A stretch of 64,000 nucleotides of DNA, from contig NZ_JAWPMM010000001.1 of assembly GCF_033344935.1 (NCBI RefSeq), positions 434,001 to 498,000 on the forward strand. Direction: 5' to 3'. This stretch comes from Reichenbachiella sp. GTDB lineage: Bacteria > Bacteroidota > Bacteroidia > Cytophagales > Cyclobacteriaceae. The position numbers and the translations under genes are program-made. This document shows, piece by piece, positions 18,025 to 26,420 of this stretch. Below the pieces are notes generated by a model. It was given only the letters and a program-made list of their open reading frames with translations, was not told the origin of the DNA and searched no databases. How positions within the stretch are numbered: position 1 is the first letter of the stretch; each line of letters begins with the position of its first letter.

Positions 18025-19092
18025 TTAATTTTTGGGTTCTGTCGAATAGTATGAGTAATAACGACTTATATCAATTTCAGTATCTAGCACCTCTCCATCC
18101 AACAAATAGGCCGTGAATAGTTTTGAACACTCTGGGATTAAAGAAACACCCTTAGAACCAAAACCATTAAAGACATAAATATGTTCATTATCTGGATGTT
18201 TTCCAATGAATGGTCGGCGATCTTTTGTGGCTGGCCTTATCCCTGCCCTTCTTTCCGTTACTTGATATGTTTCGTTTAGCAACCCGCTCAATTTCTCTTT
18301 CAATTCATTTTGTCCGGCTTCAGTAGGTTCCATATCATCAAACTGATGCTTATAGGTAGAACCTACCCTGATGTTCTGATTTTCAAATGGTAAAATGAAG
18401 ACTCCTCGATTATAGATAGTCTTTGGCCTTTTATCCATTTCGATGTCCATTATTTCGCCCTTTACTGGATGAAATGGTAACCATCGAAACCATTCGGATT
18501 GATGAGCCATGATCCCATTACAGAATATTATTTTCTTGAATTTCAAATCACTGAATGAAAAGTGATCAGAATGGCTCTTCAAATCCTGTTCATAAAACAT
18601 TGTTTCCTGATAACTACCCTTATCGATCAAATAGTTTTTATTGGCCTTTAGAAGATTGAGGATATTCACATAACCGGCTTGCTTTAAAAACAACCCTCCA
18701 TATTGGTCATGTAGCTGGTGTGCATCTATGTGAGTGGTAGCTGTTTTGTCAATATAGTGGTTGAATTTTTCATCTGATTTTTTGGCTTCCCAGTCGTTTT
18801 GATCATCTATGGCGAAGTATGGACGGTACACTCCAATAGGATGAAAAAATTTGGACACCAATTTACCTTCCAGTTGTGGATAAAAATTGAGCAGTTCAGG
18901 AAATAACTCATCAGCCTTCCAGGTTTTAAACATCTTTCGGCCGGTGATTGGATTGAATATACCTGCGGCTACAGCCGAGGAATGATTCTGGTCCGGTTGA
19001 TCCAATACCATGATTTTTTGCCCCCTTTCGAGCAATCTTTGGGAAAGTATGGCTCCTGCCAGACCATGACCGATGATTAAGTAGTCGTACAT
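18025..19092 (-). CDS. FAD-dependent oxidoreductase (DAO family)
   Basis: A 355-residue flavoprotein of the D-amino-acid oxidase/glycine oxidase fold. The N-terminal dinucleotide-binding motif is YLIIGHGLAGAILSQRL (GxGxxG), followed by the acidic residue in VLDQPDQ. The C-terminal part has RAGIRPATKDRRPFIGKHP and VFNGFGSKGVSLIP, the second FAD-contacting stretch of DAO proteins. It has no signal peptide and is therefore cytoplasmic. The substrate is not apparent: no thiamine or tRNA-modification genes lie next to it. The ATG at 19092 directly precedes the FAD motif and is preferred over a TTG 21 bases upstream. It is the first gene of a leftward unit with the propeller/barrel gene. Confidence 0.85.
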   Translation of the reverse strand: MYDYLIIGHGLAGAILSQRLLERGQKIMVLDQPDQNHSSAVAAGIFNPITGRKMFKTWKADELFPELLNFYPQLEGKLVSKFFHPIGVYRPYFAIDDQNDWEAKKSDEKFNHYIDKTATTHIDAHQLHDQYGGLFLKQAGYVNILNLLKANKNYLIDKGSYQETMFYEQDLKSHSDHFSFSDLKFKKIIFCNGIMAHQSEWFRWLPFHPVKGEIMDIEMDKRPKTIYNRGVFILPFENQNIRVGSTYKHQFDDMEPTEAGQNELKEKLSGLLNETYQVTERRAGIRPATKDRRPFIGKHPDNEHIYVFNGFGSKGVSLIPECSKLFTAYLLDGEVLDTEIDISRYYSYYSTEPKN

Positions 19093-19149
19093 GTTATATT
19101 TGCGATTGAGCAATAATCCTACAAAATTGCGGACTTACTATTATAAAAT

Positions 19150-19797
19150 ATGATCCAAATTCAGAATTTTGTTTTCAATCCCTTCATGGAGAATACCTAT
19201 GTGTTGTATGATGAAACCAAAGAAGCGATTATTATCGATCCGGGATGTTATGAACAGGCCGAAAAGGATGAACTGACAGACTTCATTGAAACGAATGAAC
19301 TTAAGGTCGTCAAACTCATCAATACGCATTGCCATATTGATCATGTTTTTGGTAATGCTTTTGTAAAGAAAAAATACGGTGTGACTTTGACGATTCATAA
19401 GGAAGACGAAGCCACACTAAAATCTGTGGAAGTTTATGCGCCAGCTTATGGATTTCAGAATTTTGAAAACACCGAAGCAGAAGAGTTCTTTGATGAGGGA
19501 GATCAGATAAAGTTTGGCAATTCTACCCTGGATATCTTTTTTACACCGGGTCATGCACCAGGCCATGTCGTTTTGGTAAACCAAGAACAAAATATTTGCA
19601 TCGGTGGAGATGTACTTTTTGATGGAAGCATTGGGCGTACAGATTTGCCAGGAGGAGATTTTGATACACTTATTAAAAGTATCCATGAGAAGGTATTCGC
19701 ACTTGAAGATGAAACCGTAGTGTATCCTGGACATGGAGGAACCACAACCGTAGGAAAAGAAAAAGTCTCCAATCCATTTTGCGCCCTATCCAGATGA
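19150..19797 (+). CDS. MBL-fold metallo-hydrolase (glyoxalase II-like)
   Basis: A 215-residue metallo-beta-lactamase-fold enzyme of the small glyoxalase II-like group (YcbL-like). The metal ligands are visible: THCHIDH (HxHxDH), GHAPGHV, GGDVLF and VYPGHGG. This short form lacks the C-terminal substrate domain of true glyoxalase II, so the substrate, a thioester or related compound, is uncertain. Its stop codon overlaps the pssA start (ATGA at 19794-19797), which means the two are translated from one message. The FAD oxidoreductase gene starts divergently 57 bases away. Confidence 0.92.
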   Translation: MIQIQNFVFNPFMENTYVLYDETKEAIIIDPGCYEQAEKDELTDFIETNELKVVKLINTHCHIDHVFGNAFVKKKYGVTLTIHKEDEATLKSVEVYAPAYGFQNFENTEAEEFFDEGDQIKFGNSTLDIFFTPGHAPGHVVLVNQEQNICIGGDVLFDGSIGRTDLPGGDFDTLIKSIHEKVFALEDETVVYPGHGGTTTVGKEKVSNPFCALSR

Positions 19798-20486
19798 GCA
19801 TTCGAAATTTCACTCCCAACGCCCTCACGAGTCTCAATTTGGCTTTTGGCTGCTTTGCTATCGTGGAGATATTTGAAGGGAGGTTGGAGAATGTTATTTA
19901 TTACACGCTCTTATCGGGGGTAGTAGACTTTTTTGATGGGTTTTCCGCCCGTCTGCTAAAGTCCACTTCAAACATTGGCAAAGACTTGGATTCGTTGGCT
20001 GATATGGTTTCGTTTGGGGTAGTTCCTGCGCTAGTCATGTATCAATTATTGCAAATCAGTGCGCCAGATACGCCTTGGAAATATACCGCCATTTTAATAG
20101 CGGTGATGTCGGGACTTCGATTGGCCAAGTTCAACAATGATGAGCGTCAATCTGATCGATTTTATGGTCTACCCACTCCAGCTAATGCTTTTTTGATTAT
20201 TTCGTTAGCTTATTTGGCAACAGAGGGCTTTTGGTATGATATAGTTAACAATTGGATGGCATTAGTGGGAATTACCTTTACCACTTCCTTTCTTCTGGTA
20301 GCTGACATTCCCATGCTGGCTTTTAAGTTTAGTAAATATGGATGGAAGGGTAACGAAGCAAAGTATAGCTTTTTATTACTGAGTTTGGTGATGGGAATTG
20401 TATTTCAGTTAGTGGCTGTACCATTAATTATTGTCATGTATATAATTGGTTCAGTAATTGCACACCTGATGTCGCCAAAAGCATAA
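19794..20486 (+). CDS. pssA: CDP-diacylglycerol--serine O-phosphatidyltransferase
   Basis: A 230-residue membrane enzyme that makes phosphatidylserine from CDP-diacylglycerol and serine, the precursor of phosphatidylethanolamine. The CDP-alcohol phosphotransferase signature is intact: DFFDGFSARLLK followed by GKDLDSLADMVSFG (DGxxAR...GxxxDxxxD). Several hydrophobic helices follow. The length suits the short archaeal/B. subtilis-like PssA type. The ATG at 19794, overlapping the previous stop by four bases, gives the family-like start MSIRNFTPNALTSLNL. The psd decarboxylase is not nearby. The gene is 39 bases upstream of porU on the same strand. Confidence 0.93.
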   Translation: MSIRNFTPNALTSLNLAFGCFAIVEIFEGRLENVIYYTLLSGVVDFFDGFSARLLKSTSNIGKDLDSLADMVSFGVVPALVMYQLLQISAPDTPWKYTAILIAVMSGLRLAKFNNDERQSDRFYGLPTPANAFLIISLAYLATEGFWYDIVNNWMALVGITFTTSFLLVADIPMLAFKFSKYGWKGNEAKYSFLLLSLVMGIVFQLVAVPLIIVMYIIGSVIAHLMSPKA

Positions 20487-20525
20487 GGAACAAAAGTACC
20501 CACCAGTGGATTTGACAGGAATAGG

Positions 20526-23500
20526 TTGAAAAGGAAAGTACATATCATATCGGCAGTTTTGCTTTTGTTATCTATTACACCGGATGTGGTAGGGCAAAAT
20601 ACCTCGGTACTATCCAATGGAGAGTGGTTCAAACTAGCTGTGATTGAAGATGGTCCTTATAAAATAGATCATACCTTTCTGACCGAGATGGGATTGGACC
20701 CGAGTAGCATCGATCCAAGAAAGCTAGCTATTTATGGAAACGCTTATAATGGCATGCTTCCTCAGGCCAATGATGGACCCAGACCTAATGACCTCGTTGA
20801 AAATAGCATTTTGATTGTTGGTGAATCCGATGGGAAGTTTGATGCAGGAGACTACCTACTTTTTTATGGTAAATCATCTGACCACTTTAGTTTTGATTCC
20901 TCATCTGATACTTTTCAGTTCGAAAGAAATGTCTACAGTGACACGGCTTTTTATTTTCTAACGATTCAAGAATCGAATGGGAAAAGAATTGCAGAAACCA
21001 GCCTTCCAGTAAATGGAGCTACGGTATCAAACACTTACCTTCAACTTCAAGCACATGAACTAGAGACAAACACAATAATTAGCTCGGGTCGTCATTGGTT
21101 TGGTGAGCGCTTTACAACCTCAGAAAGAACCCAAACCATTGGATATTCAGCTGATGGAATCGTGGGTGGTTCTGATATTACACTTTATATGGGGGTAATG
21201 TCCAGATCCACAGAGGCTTCTTCATTCGACTTGTCTTTGAATGGACAAAGTTTAGGCTCCATTGTGATGGATCCTATTTCATCTGGAACTTATGTGACTC
21301 AAGCCGATACTAAAAACGATACCTTAAGTATCAACAGCACATCAATAAATAATTTGGATGGCCTTTCTCTGCAATTGACATTTAATGAACCTGGTGTTAG
21401 TGATGGTTATGTGGATTATGCACATCTGCTTTATGAAAAGAAATTGGATTTGTCTTCTGGCGTTTTGAATTGGTTTAAAACATCCAGTGACCAGGCTTTT
21501 AGCGTGTCAGGTACAACGGCATCCAGTAGAATTTGGGATATTTCTGATCCGACTGGAGTAAAAAAGGTAATTGCAGAATCTGGTAGTAGCGATTTATCTT
21601 TCGGGACGACAACAGATACAGATCACTTTTTAGCGTTTAATGAAGGGCAGGAAATAACCCCATTATTAAGTAAGCCTATATCCACTCAAAACCTACATGG
21701 TTTACCATCGGCAGATGGTATCATTATCACTCATGATAATTTTCTACCTTCAGCAAGAAAACTGGCTGATTTCAGGTTAGCCCATGATGGGCTGCTGGTT
21801 GAAGTGGTTACTGTGCATCAGATATTTAATGAATTTTCAAGCGGAGCACAGGATGTGACAGCCATTCGTGATTTCATTAGATACCAATATGAAAAATATG
21901 GCGAACTCAAGTATGTCTTGATGTTTGGTGATTGTTCATTCGATTATAAAGATAGAAGCATCAATTCTACCAATTTTGTTCCTGTGTACGAGTCTAGAAA
22001 CTCTTTGCATAGGCTGTGGAGTTATTCTTCAGATGACTATTTTGGATTTATGGAAGCTGATGAGGGCGAGTGGGTAGAGACTTCAGCTGGTGATCATACG
22101 ATGGAAATTGGAGTTGGGCGTATTCCTATTCAAACAAATGAAGAAGGAGAAGGGGTAGTAAACAAGTTGATTCGCTATCAGACCAATCGCTTAGGTTATG
22201 GTAAATGGAGAAATAAAATGACCTTCATCGCAGATGATGGCGACAACAATATCCATCAACAAGACGCTGAAAAAATGGCTGAATTTGTGGATACCACAAG
22301 AACAGAGCTGAATGTAAACAAATTATACCTTGACGCTTATCCTCAAGAACAGAATAGGTCTCCGGAGGCCTCTGATGCTTTTTTGAAGGCTATATCCCAA
22401 GGCAATTTGATTGTGAATTTTACAGGCCACGGCAATGAAGGACAGTTGACCCATGAAGATATTTTTAATGAATTCATGATCAATGATTTGAGCAATAACA
22501 TAGTGATGTCATTGTTCATAACCGCTACTTGTCAGTTTGGCAATTATGACGACCCCAATCGAGTCTCTGGAGGTGAAAAAATGGTACTACTTCCTTATGG
22601 TGGATCAGCCGCATTGATTACCGCCACAAGACCTGTATTTTCGAATACCAACTATCAGATTAATGAGGCATTTTATTTCTCGGCAATGGAAAAGGTAGAT
22701 GGTAAATTCAAAAGGTTGGGAGATATTATGCGTGAAACTAAAAACAATAGCCTCGTAGGTGCAGGCAATAGAAATTATGCGCTGCTTGGAGATCCGATGA
22801 TGAGAGTTGTCTACCCAGAGCAAACGATAAGCTTGAAGTCAATCAACGGAAAGCCCATTGACCAGTTAGATACTTTGAGAGCTTTCGGAAAATATCAAAT
22901 CACCGGAGAGGTTCAATCAAATGGGGTTCGTGATCCAAAATTTAGTGGTGAGGTGACGTTGACAGCATACGATAAACCAGCTAGTTTTCAGACATTGGGT
23001 GATGAGTCGACCAAAGAGATTTTTGGAATCAGAGATGTGCTTCTTTTTCAGGGCCGAGCGACGGTCACCGAAGGGGAGTTCAACATTGAGTTTATAGTCC
23101 CCAAAAACATTAATTACTCTTTCGGAGAAGGCAAACTTAGCTTTTATGCACTGAACCATTTATCTACAATAGATGCCCATGGCGCATTTTCTGAAGTGAT
23201 TGTAGGAGGATCGGAAAAGTCCGCCAATACCGACCAAACACCCCCAGAGATCGACATATATCTTAACGACAGTACCTTTCAGTCAGGAGAAACTGTTGGC
23301 GCTTCTCCTTTATTGCTTACAAAACTGACCGACGAAAGCGGGATTAACATTTCAAATGCTGGTTTTGGAAACGAACTCTTACTCTATCTGGATGGTTCGG
23401 AAGCGAGGGTGTTAAATGAATATTATGAGGCGACTCTTGACACCTATCAAGAAGGTTGGATTACTTATCCTTTGGATAATCTTGAGGCGGGTAGACATGA

Positions 23501-23900
23501 ACTGACCATTGAGGCTTCAGATATATTTAACAACTCTACAAGTCAAACAATAGAATTTTTCATTACAGAAGAAAATGGAATAAAATTGACTGAAGTACTT
23601 AACTACCCAAATCCTGTAATGCCAGCTGAGGAAAAAACCACTATCAGGTTTGTGCATGACAGATTGGGTGAAGACCTTCGAGTTTTTCTCACTATTACAG
23701 ATATGCAAGGGCAAGAAATATATACCCGAATTTATCGTTTTGATAATGTTTCTGAAAATACACTTCAGCTTGACTGGAACTTGAATAGTCCAGGTGCAGA
23801 TAGAGTTAGAAAAGGGATATATATTTATAGGCTCAAAGTACAAAGCCAGATAGATAATTCTTCTGGAGAAGTGTTTAGAAGGATAGTAATCATGAATTAG
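20526..23900 (+). CDS. porU: T9SS C-terminal signal peptidase/sortase PorU
   Basis: A 1124-residue PorU homologue, a gingipain-like C25 cysteine protease on the cell surface that cleaves the C-terminal signal of T9SS cargo and, in Porphyromonas, attaches it to anionic LPS. Seen: a signal peptide (HIISAVLLLLSITPDVVG), a C25 domain with the catalytic His at about residue 635 (NFTGHGNEG) and Cys at about 669 (ITATCQFGN), then beta-sandwich domains, and a C-terminal domain with YPNPVMP and GIYIYRLKV that resembles the T9SS signal kept by PorU itself. The start is TTG; any later ATG would lose the signal. porV follows after 28 bases, the usual porU-porV pairing. Confidence 0.93.
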   Translation: MKRKVHIISAVLLLLSITPDVVGQNTSVLSNGEWFKLAVIEDGPYKIDHTFLTEMGLDPSSIDPRKLAIYGNAYNGMLPQANDGPRPNDLVENSILIVGESDGKFDAGDYLLFYGKSSDHFSFDSSSDTFQFERNVYSDTAFYFLTIQESNGKRIAETSLPVNGATVSNTYLQLQAHELETNTIISSGRHWFGERFTTSERTQTIGYSADGIVGGSDITLYMGVMSRSTEASSFDLSLNGQSLGSIVMDPISSGTYVTQADTKNDTLSINSTSINNLDGLSLQLTFNEPGVSDGYVDYAHLLYEKKLDLSSGVLNWFKTSSDQAFSVSGTTASSRIWDISDPTGVKKVIAESGSSDLSFGTTTDTDHFLAFNEGQEITPLLSKPISTQNLHGLPSADGIIITHDNFLPSARKLADFRLAHDGLLVEVVTVHQIFNEFSSGAQDVTAIRDFIRYQYEKYGELKYVLMFGDCSFDYKDRSINSTNFVPVYESRNSLHRLWSYSSDDYFGFMEADEGEWVETSAGDHTMEIGVGRIPIQTNEEGEGVVNKLIRYQTNRLGYGKWRNKMTFIADDGDNNIHQQDAEKMAEFVDTTRTELNVNKLYLDAYPQEQNRSPEASDAFLKAISQGNLIVNFTGHGNEGQLTHEDIFNEFMINDLSNNIVMSLFITATCQFGNYDDPNRVSGGEKMVLLPYGGSAALITATRPVFSNTNYQINEAFYFSAMEKVDGKFKRLGDIMRETKNNSLVGAGNRNYALLGDPMMRVVYPEQTISLKSINGKPIDQLDTLRAFGKYQITGEVQSNGVRDPKFSGEVTLTAYDKPASFQTLGDESTKEIFGIRDVLLFQGRATVTEGEFNIEFIVPKNINYSFGEGKLSFYALNHLSTIDAHGAFSEVIVGGSEKSANTDQTPPEIDIYLNDSTFQSGETVGASPLLLTKLTDESGINISNAGFGNELLLYLDGSEARVLNEYYEATLDTYQEGWITYPLDNLEAGRHELTIEASDIFNNSTSQTIEFFITEENGIKLTEVLNYPNPVMPAEEKTTIRFVHDRLGEDLRVFLTITDMQGQEIYTRIYRFDNVSENTLQLDWNLNSPGADRVRKGIYIYRLKVQSQIDNSSGEVFRRIVIMN

Positions 23901-23928
23901 CTATCTTGCGCACGTTAATTTTTAATCT

Positions 23929-25152
23929 ATGACAACGACAACAATTAAAAGGATTTTTATAACCGCCTTCCTTTCACTACCTAGCCTAGTTGTGTTTGGA
24001 CAAATAAATTTGGATGATTTAGCCGGACAGGAGGGATCACGAGTGATTACCACTGCAGTACCATTTGTCAGTTTTGCCCCAGACTCAAGGGCATCCGGCA
24101 TGGGAGATGCAGGAGTAGCGACCTCACCGGATGCCAATAGTGTGCATTGGAACAATGGAAAATTGGCATTTATTGATAAGGACTATGGTGTCTCGCTCTC
24201 ATATGCGCCTTGGCTGAAAAATATAGTGGGAGATATGTCTCTCTCTTACCTCTCTGGATACTACAAATTGGATCGAATTCAAACCATAGGAGTTTCTATG
24301 AGATACTTTGATCTGGGAGAGATTCAATTGACCGATAATTCAGGAAATGCTTTGGGTGTTGAAAACCCAAGAGAAATGGCTTTTGATGCCACTTACTCAA
24401 GAAAGCTAACAGAAAAGATCGGTATCGGAGTGACTGCCAGATATATCTGGTCGAACCTCATCGGGAGTGTGACAGGAGCTGCTAAACCAGGAAAGAGTTT
24501 CGCTGTGGATTTGGGCTTTTATTATACCAACCCTATTGTAATCAGTGGTAAGGACTCAGAGATTTCATTTGGAGCTGCTATTACCAATATTGGACAAAAA
24601 GTAACTTATAGCAATGAAAGTGAGGCTGATTTTATTCCAATTAACCTGAGGGTTGGTACGGCCTTGAAAGTAGGCTTGGATGCTTATAACTCACTGACCT
24701 TTGCTTTGGATTTGAACAAATTGATGGTTCCAACTCCTCCCATCTATGCAGTAGACCCGGATACGGGAGAGCCGGTAGTAGACAACAACGGTGATCAGGT
24801 AATTTTCAAAGGGAAAGACCCAAATAGAAATCTATTGGCAGGTATGTTCGGATCATTTAGCGATGCGCCAAATGGTTTTTCTGAGGAAATGCAGGAGATT
24901 ATGATTGCTACAGGTGTAGAATACTGGTACAAAGAACTATTCGCAGCTCGTCTCGGCTACTTTTACGAAAATCAAAACAAAGGAGGCAGACAATACCTCA
25001 CTTTGGGTCTCGGGTTCAGATACCAGAAATTTGGAATTGACTTTTCCTACTTAGTACCAGGGGACAACAATCACCCGCTGGCAGAAACGGTAAGATTCTC
25101 TTTACTTTTCAATTTTGAAAAGGCGGAAGTACAAGATACTACAGTCAATTAA
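23929..25152 (+). CDS. porV: T9SS outer-membrane protein PorV (LptO)
   Basis: A 407-residue outer-membrane beta-barrel of the FadL-like PorV family. PorV binds cargo leaving the SprA translocon and delivers it to PorU. Features: a signal peptide (IFITAFLSLPSLVVFGQ), the conserved N-terminal block VPFVSFAPDSRASGMGDAGVATSPDANSV (given as two overlapping family motifs, PDSRASGMGDAGVA and SPDANSVHWNN), barrel strands throughout, and a terminal strand ending RFSLLFNF. Length is normal. Its stop overlaps the ATG of the downstream M16 protein by one base (TAATG), so the three genes porU-porV-M16 form a translationally linked unit. Confidence 0.94.
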   Translation: MTTTTIKRIFITAFLSLPSLVVFGQINLDDLAGQEGSRVITTAVPFVSFAPDSRASGMGDAGVATSPDANSVHWNNGKLAFIDKDYGVSLSYAPWLKNIVGDMSLSYLSGYYKLDRIQTIGVSMRYFDLGEIQLTDNSGNALGVENPREMAFDATYSRKLTEKIGIGVTARYIWSNLIGSVTGAAKPGKSFAVDLGFYYTNPIVISGKDSEISFGAAITNIGQKVTYSNESEADFIPINLRVGTALKVGLDAYNSLTFALDLNKLMVPTPPIYAVDPDTGEPVVDNNGDQVIFKGKDPNRNLLAGMFGSFSDAPNGFSEEMQEIMIATGVEYWYKELFAARLGYFYENQNKGGRQYLTLGLGFRYQKFGIDFSYLVPGDNNHPLAETVRFSLLFNFEKAEVQDTTVN

Positions 25153-26420
25153 TGCTAGATAGAACCATTGCCCCACCGGCAGGAGAAATTGTATTCGGTG
25201 GGCTACCAAAAGTTAATCGACAAACATTTGATTCAGGAGTTTCTCTGTTTTGGCTTAGTGCTGGTGATCAGCCTGTTGTTAAAGTTGAGCTTGTATTCGA
25301 ATCTGGGATTTGGTTCGAAACTCAGAAAGCTACCTCCTGGCTCACAGCCAAAATGTTAGCTGAAGGAACGAGCAAAAAAACGGCACGCCAAATCACTGAG
25401 GGGTTTGAACAACTTGGTGCTTTTTTAGAAATCAATCCAGGCTTTGATGATGTATCTATCGCTGTCTACGGTTTGCAAAGAAATTTTGATCAAGTCATTG
25501 CCTTGCTCAATGAGATCATCATTGAGTCCATTTTTCCAGAGCGTGAGTTTGAAATACTAAAATCAAACCGAAAAGATCAGATTACTCTAAATGACAACAA
25601 GAGCAATTTGTTTGCTTCCAAAAAACTACGAGAAGCCATCTATGGTGCACAATTTAGCTATGGGCAGGGACTTGGAGTGGATGACATTGATAGAATACAG
25701 CTCACTGACATAAAACAATATTATTCAGACCGACTATTTCACAACCCTAAAATTTATCTCTCTGGCCAAGTCAGTGATCGTTTGGTGAGTTTGGTTGAAA
25801 AAAACATTGTATTTCCTAAGTCCAATGAGCCAGTAAAAAAAGTGATTGATTTTGAATCATCCACTCGAGATATATATGTAGAACGAGAGGGTAGCATGCA
25901 ATCGTCTATCAGGATGGCATGGTTGATTCCTGATCGGAATGACGAGAATTACTTTGATTATCAAATCACAAATAGTTTATTAGGAGGGTACTTTGGATCG
26001 AGGCTGATGAAAAATATACGGGAGGACAAGGGATATACCTATGGCATTCATGCCTATCCTGTCCATCTCAAGCACAGCTCTTTTGGGATGATTGCTGGAG
26101 ATGTAGTAGCCGCGCATACTAAAGACACTTTCGCTGAAATTAAGGCAGAGATCGACAAATTGTTGAATGAACCGATTCCTGGAGAAGAGATTGAAACACT
26201 AACCAATTATTTGGCAGGCTCTTTTTTATCATCACTAGGCACACCCTTTCAGCTGATGGGTAAATTCAAAAAAATTGAAGAAGCCGGCTTAGATATATCC
26301 TATTATGATCGGTATTTTGAAGCCCTAAGGGGTGTGAATGAGGATTCAATCAAAAAGGCGACAGAGAAATATTTTAATGCCAGCAAGGCCTATACTGCGA
26401 TCGTTGGTTTGAATCAGTAG
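25152..26420 (+). CDS. M16 family peptidase-like protein lacking the zinc-binding motif
   Basis: A 422-residue protein with the two-domain fold of single-chain M16 (pitrilysin/MPP-like) proteins. The second half has the family motif LLGGYFGSRLMKNIREDKGYTYG (GSRLMKNIREDKGYTYG carries the substrate-binding Arg/Tyr). In the first half, where an active enzyme has HxxEH before a GT, this protein reads WLTAK (residues 63-67), so all three key residues are absent. It should be catalytically inactive, like MPP-alpha or the inactive partner of bacterial M16 pairs. No active M16 partner is next to it, and no signal peptide is visible. It is joined to porV by TAATG. It ends exactly where the converging WG-repeat gene ends. 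Confidence 0.85.
   Translation: MLDRTIAPPAGEIVFGGLPKVNRQTFDSGVSLFWLSAGDQPVVKVELVFESGIWFETQKATSWLTAKMLAEGTSKKTARQITEGFEQLGAFLEINPGFDDVSIAVYGLQRNFDQVIALLNEIIIESIFPEREFEILKSNRKDQITLNDNKSNLFASKKLREAIYGAQFSYGQGLGVDDIDRIQLTDIKQYYSDRLFHNPKIYLSGQVSDRLVSLVEKNIVFPKSNEPVKKVIDFESSTRDIYVEREGSMQSSIRMAWLIPDRNDENYFDYQITNSLLGGYFGSRLMKNIREDKGYTYGIHAYPVHLKHSSFGMIAGDVVAAHTKDTFAEIKAEIDKLLNEPIPGEEIETLTNYLAGSFLSSLGTPFQLMGKFKKIEEAGLDISYYDRYFEALRGVNEDSIKKATEKYFNASKAYTAIVGLNQ

Noticed and set aside
19392-19740. Minus-strand frames within the MBL hydrolase gene
   Set aside because: The plus-strand gene has complete metal-binding motifs; the antisense frames have none.
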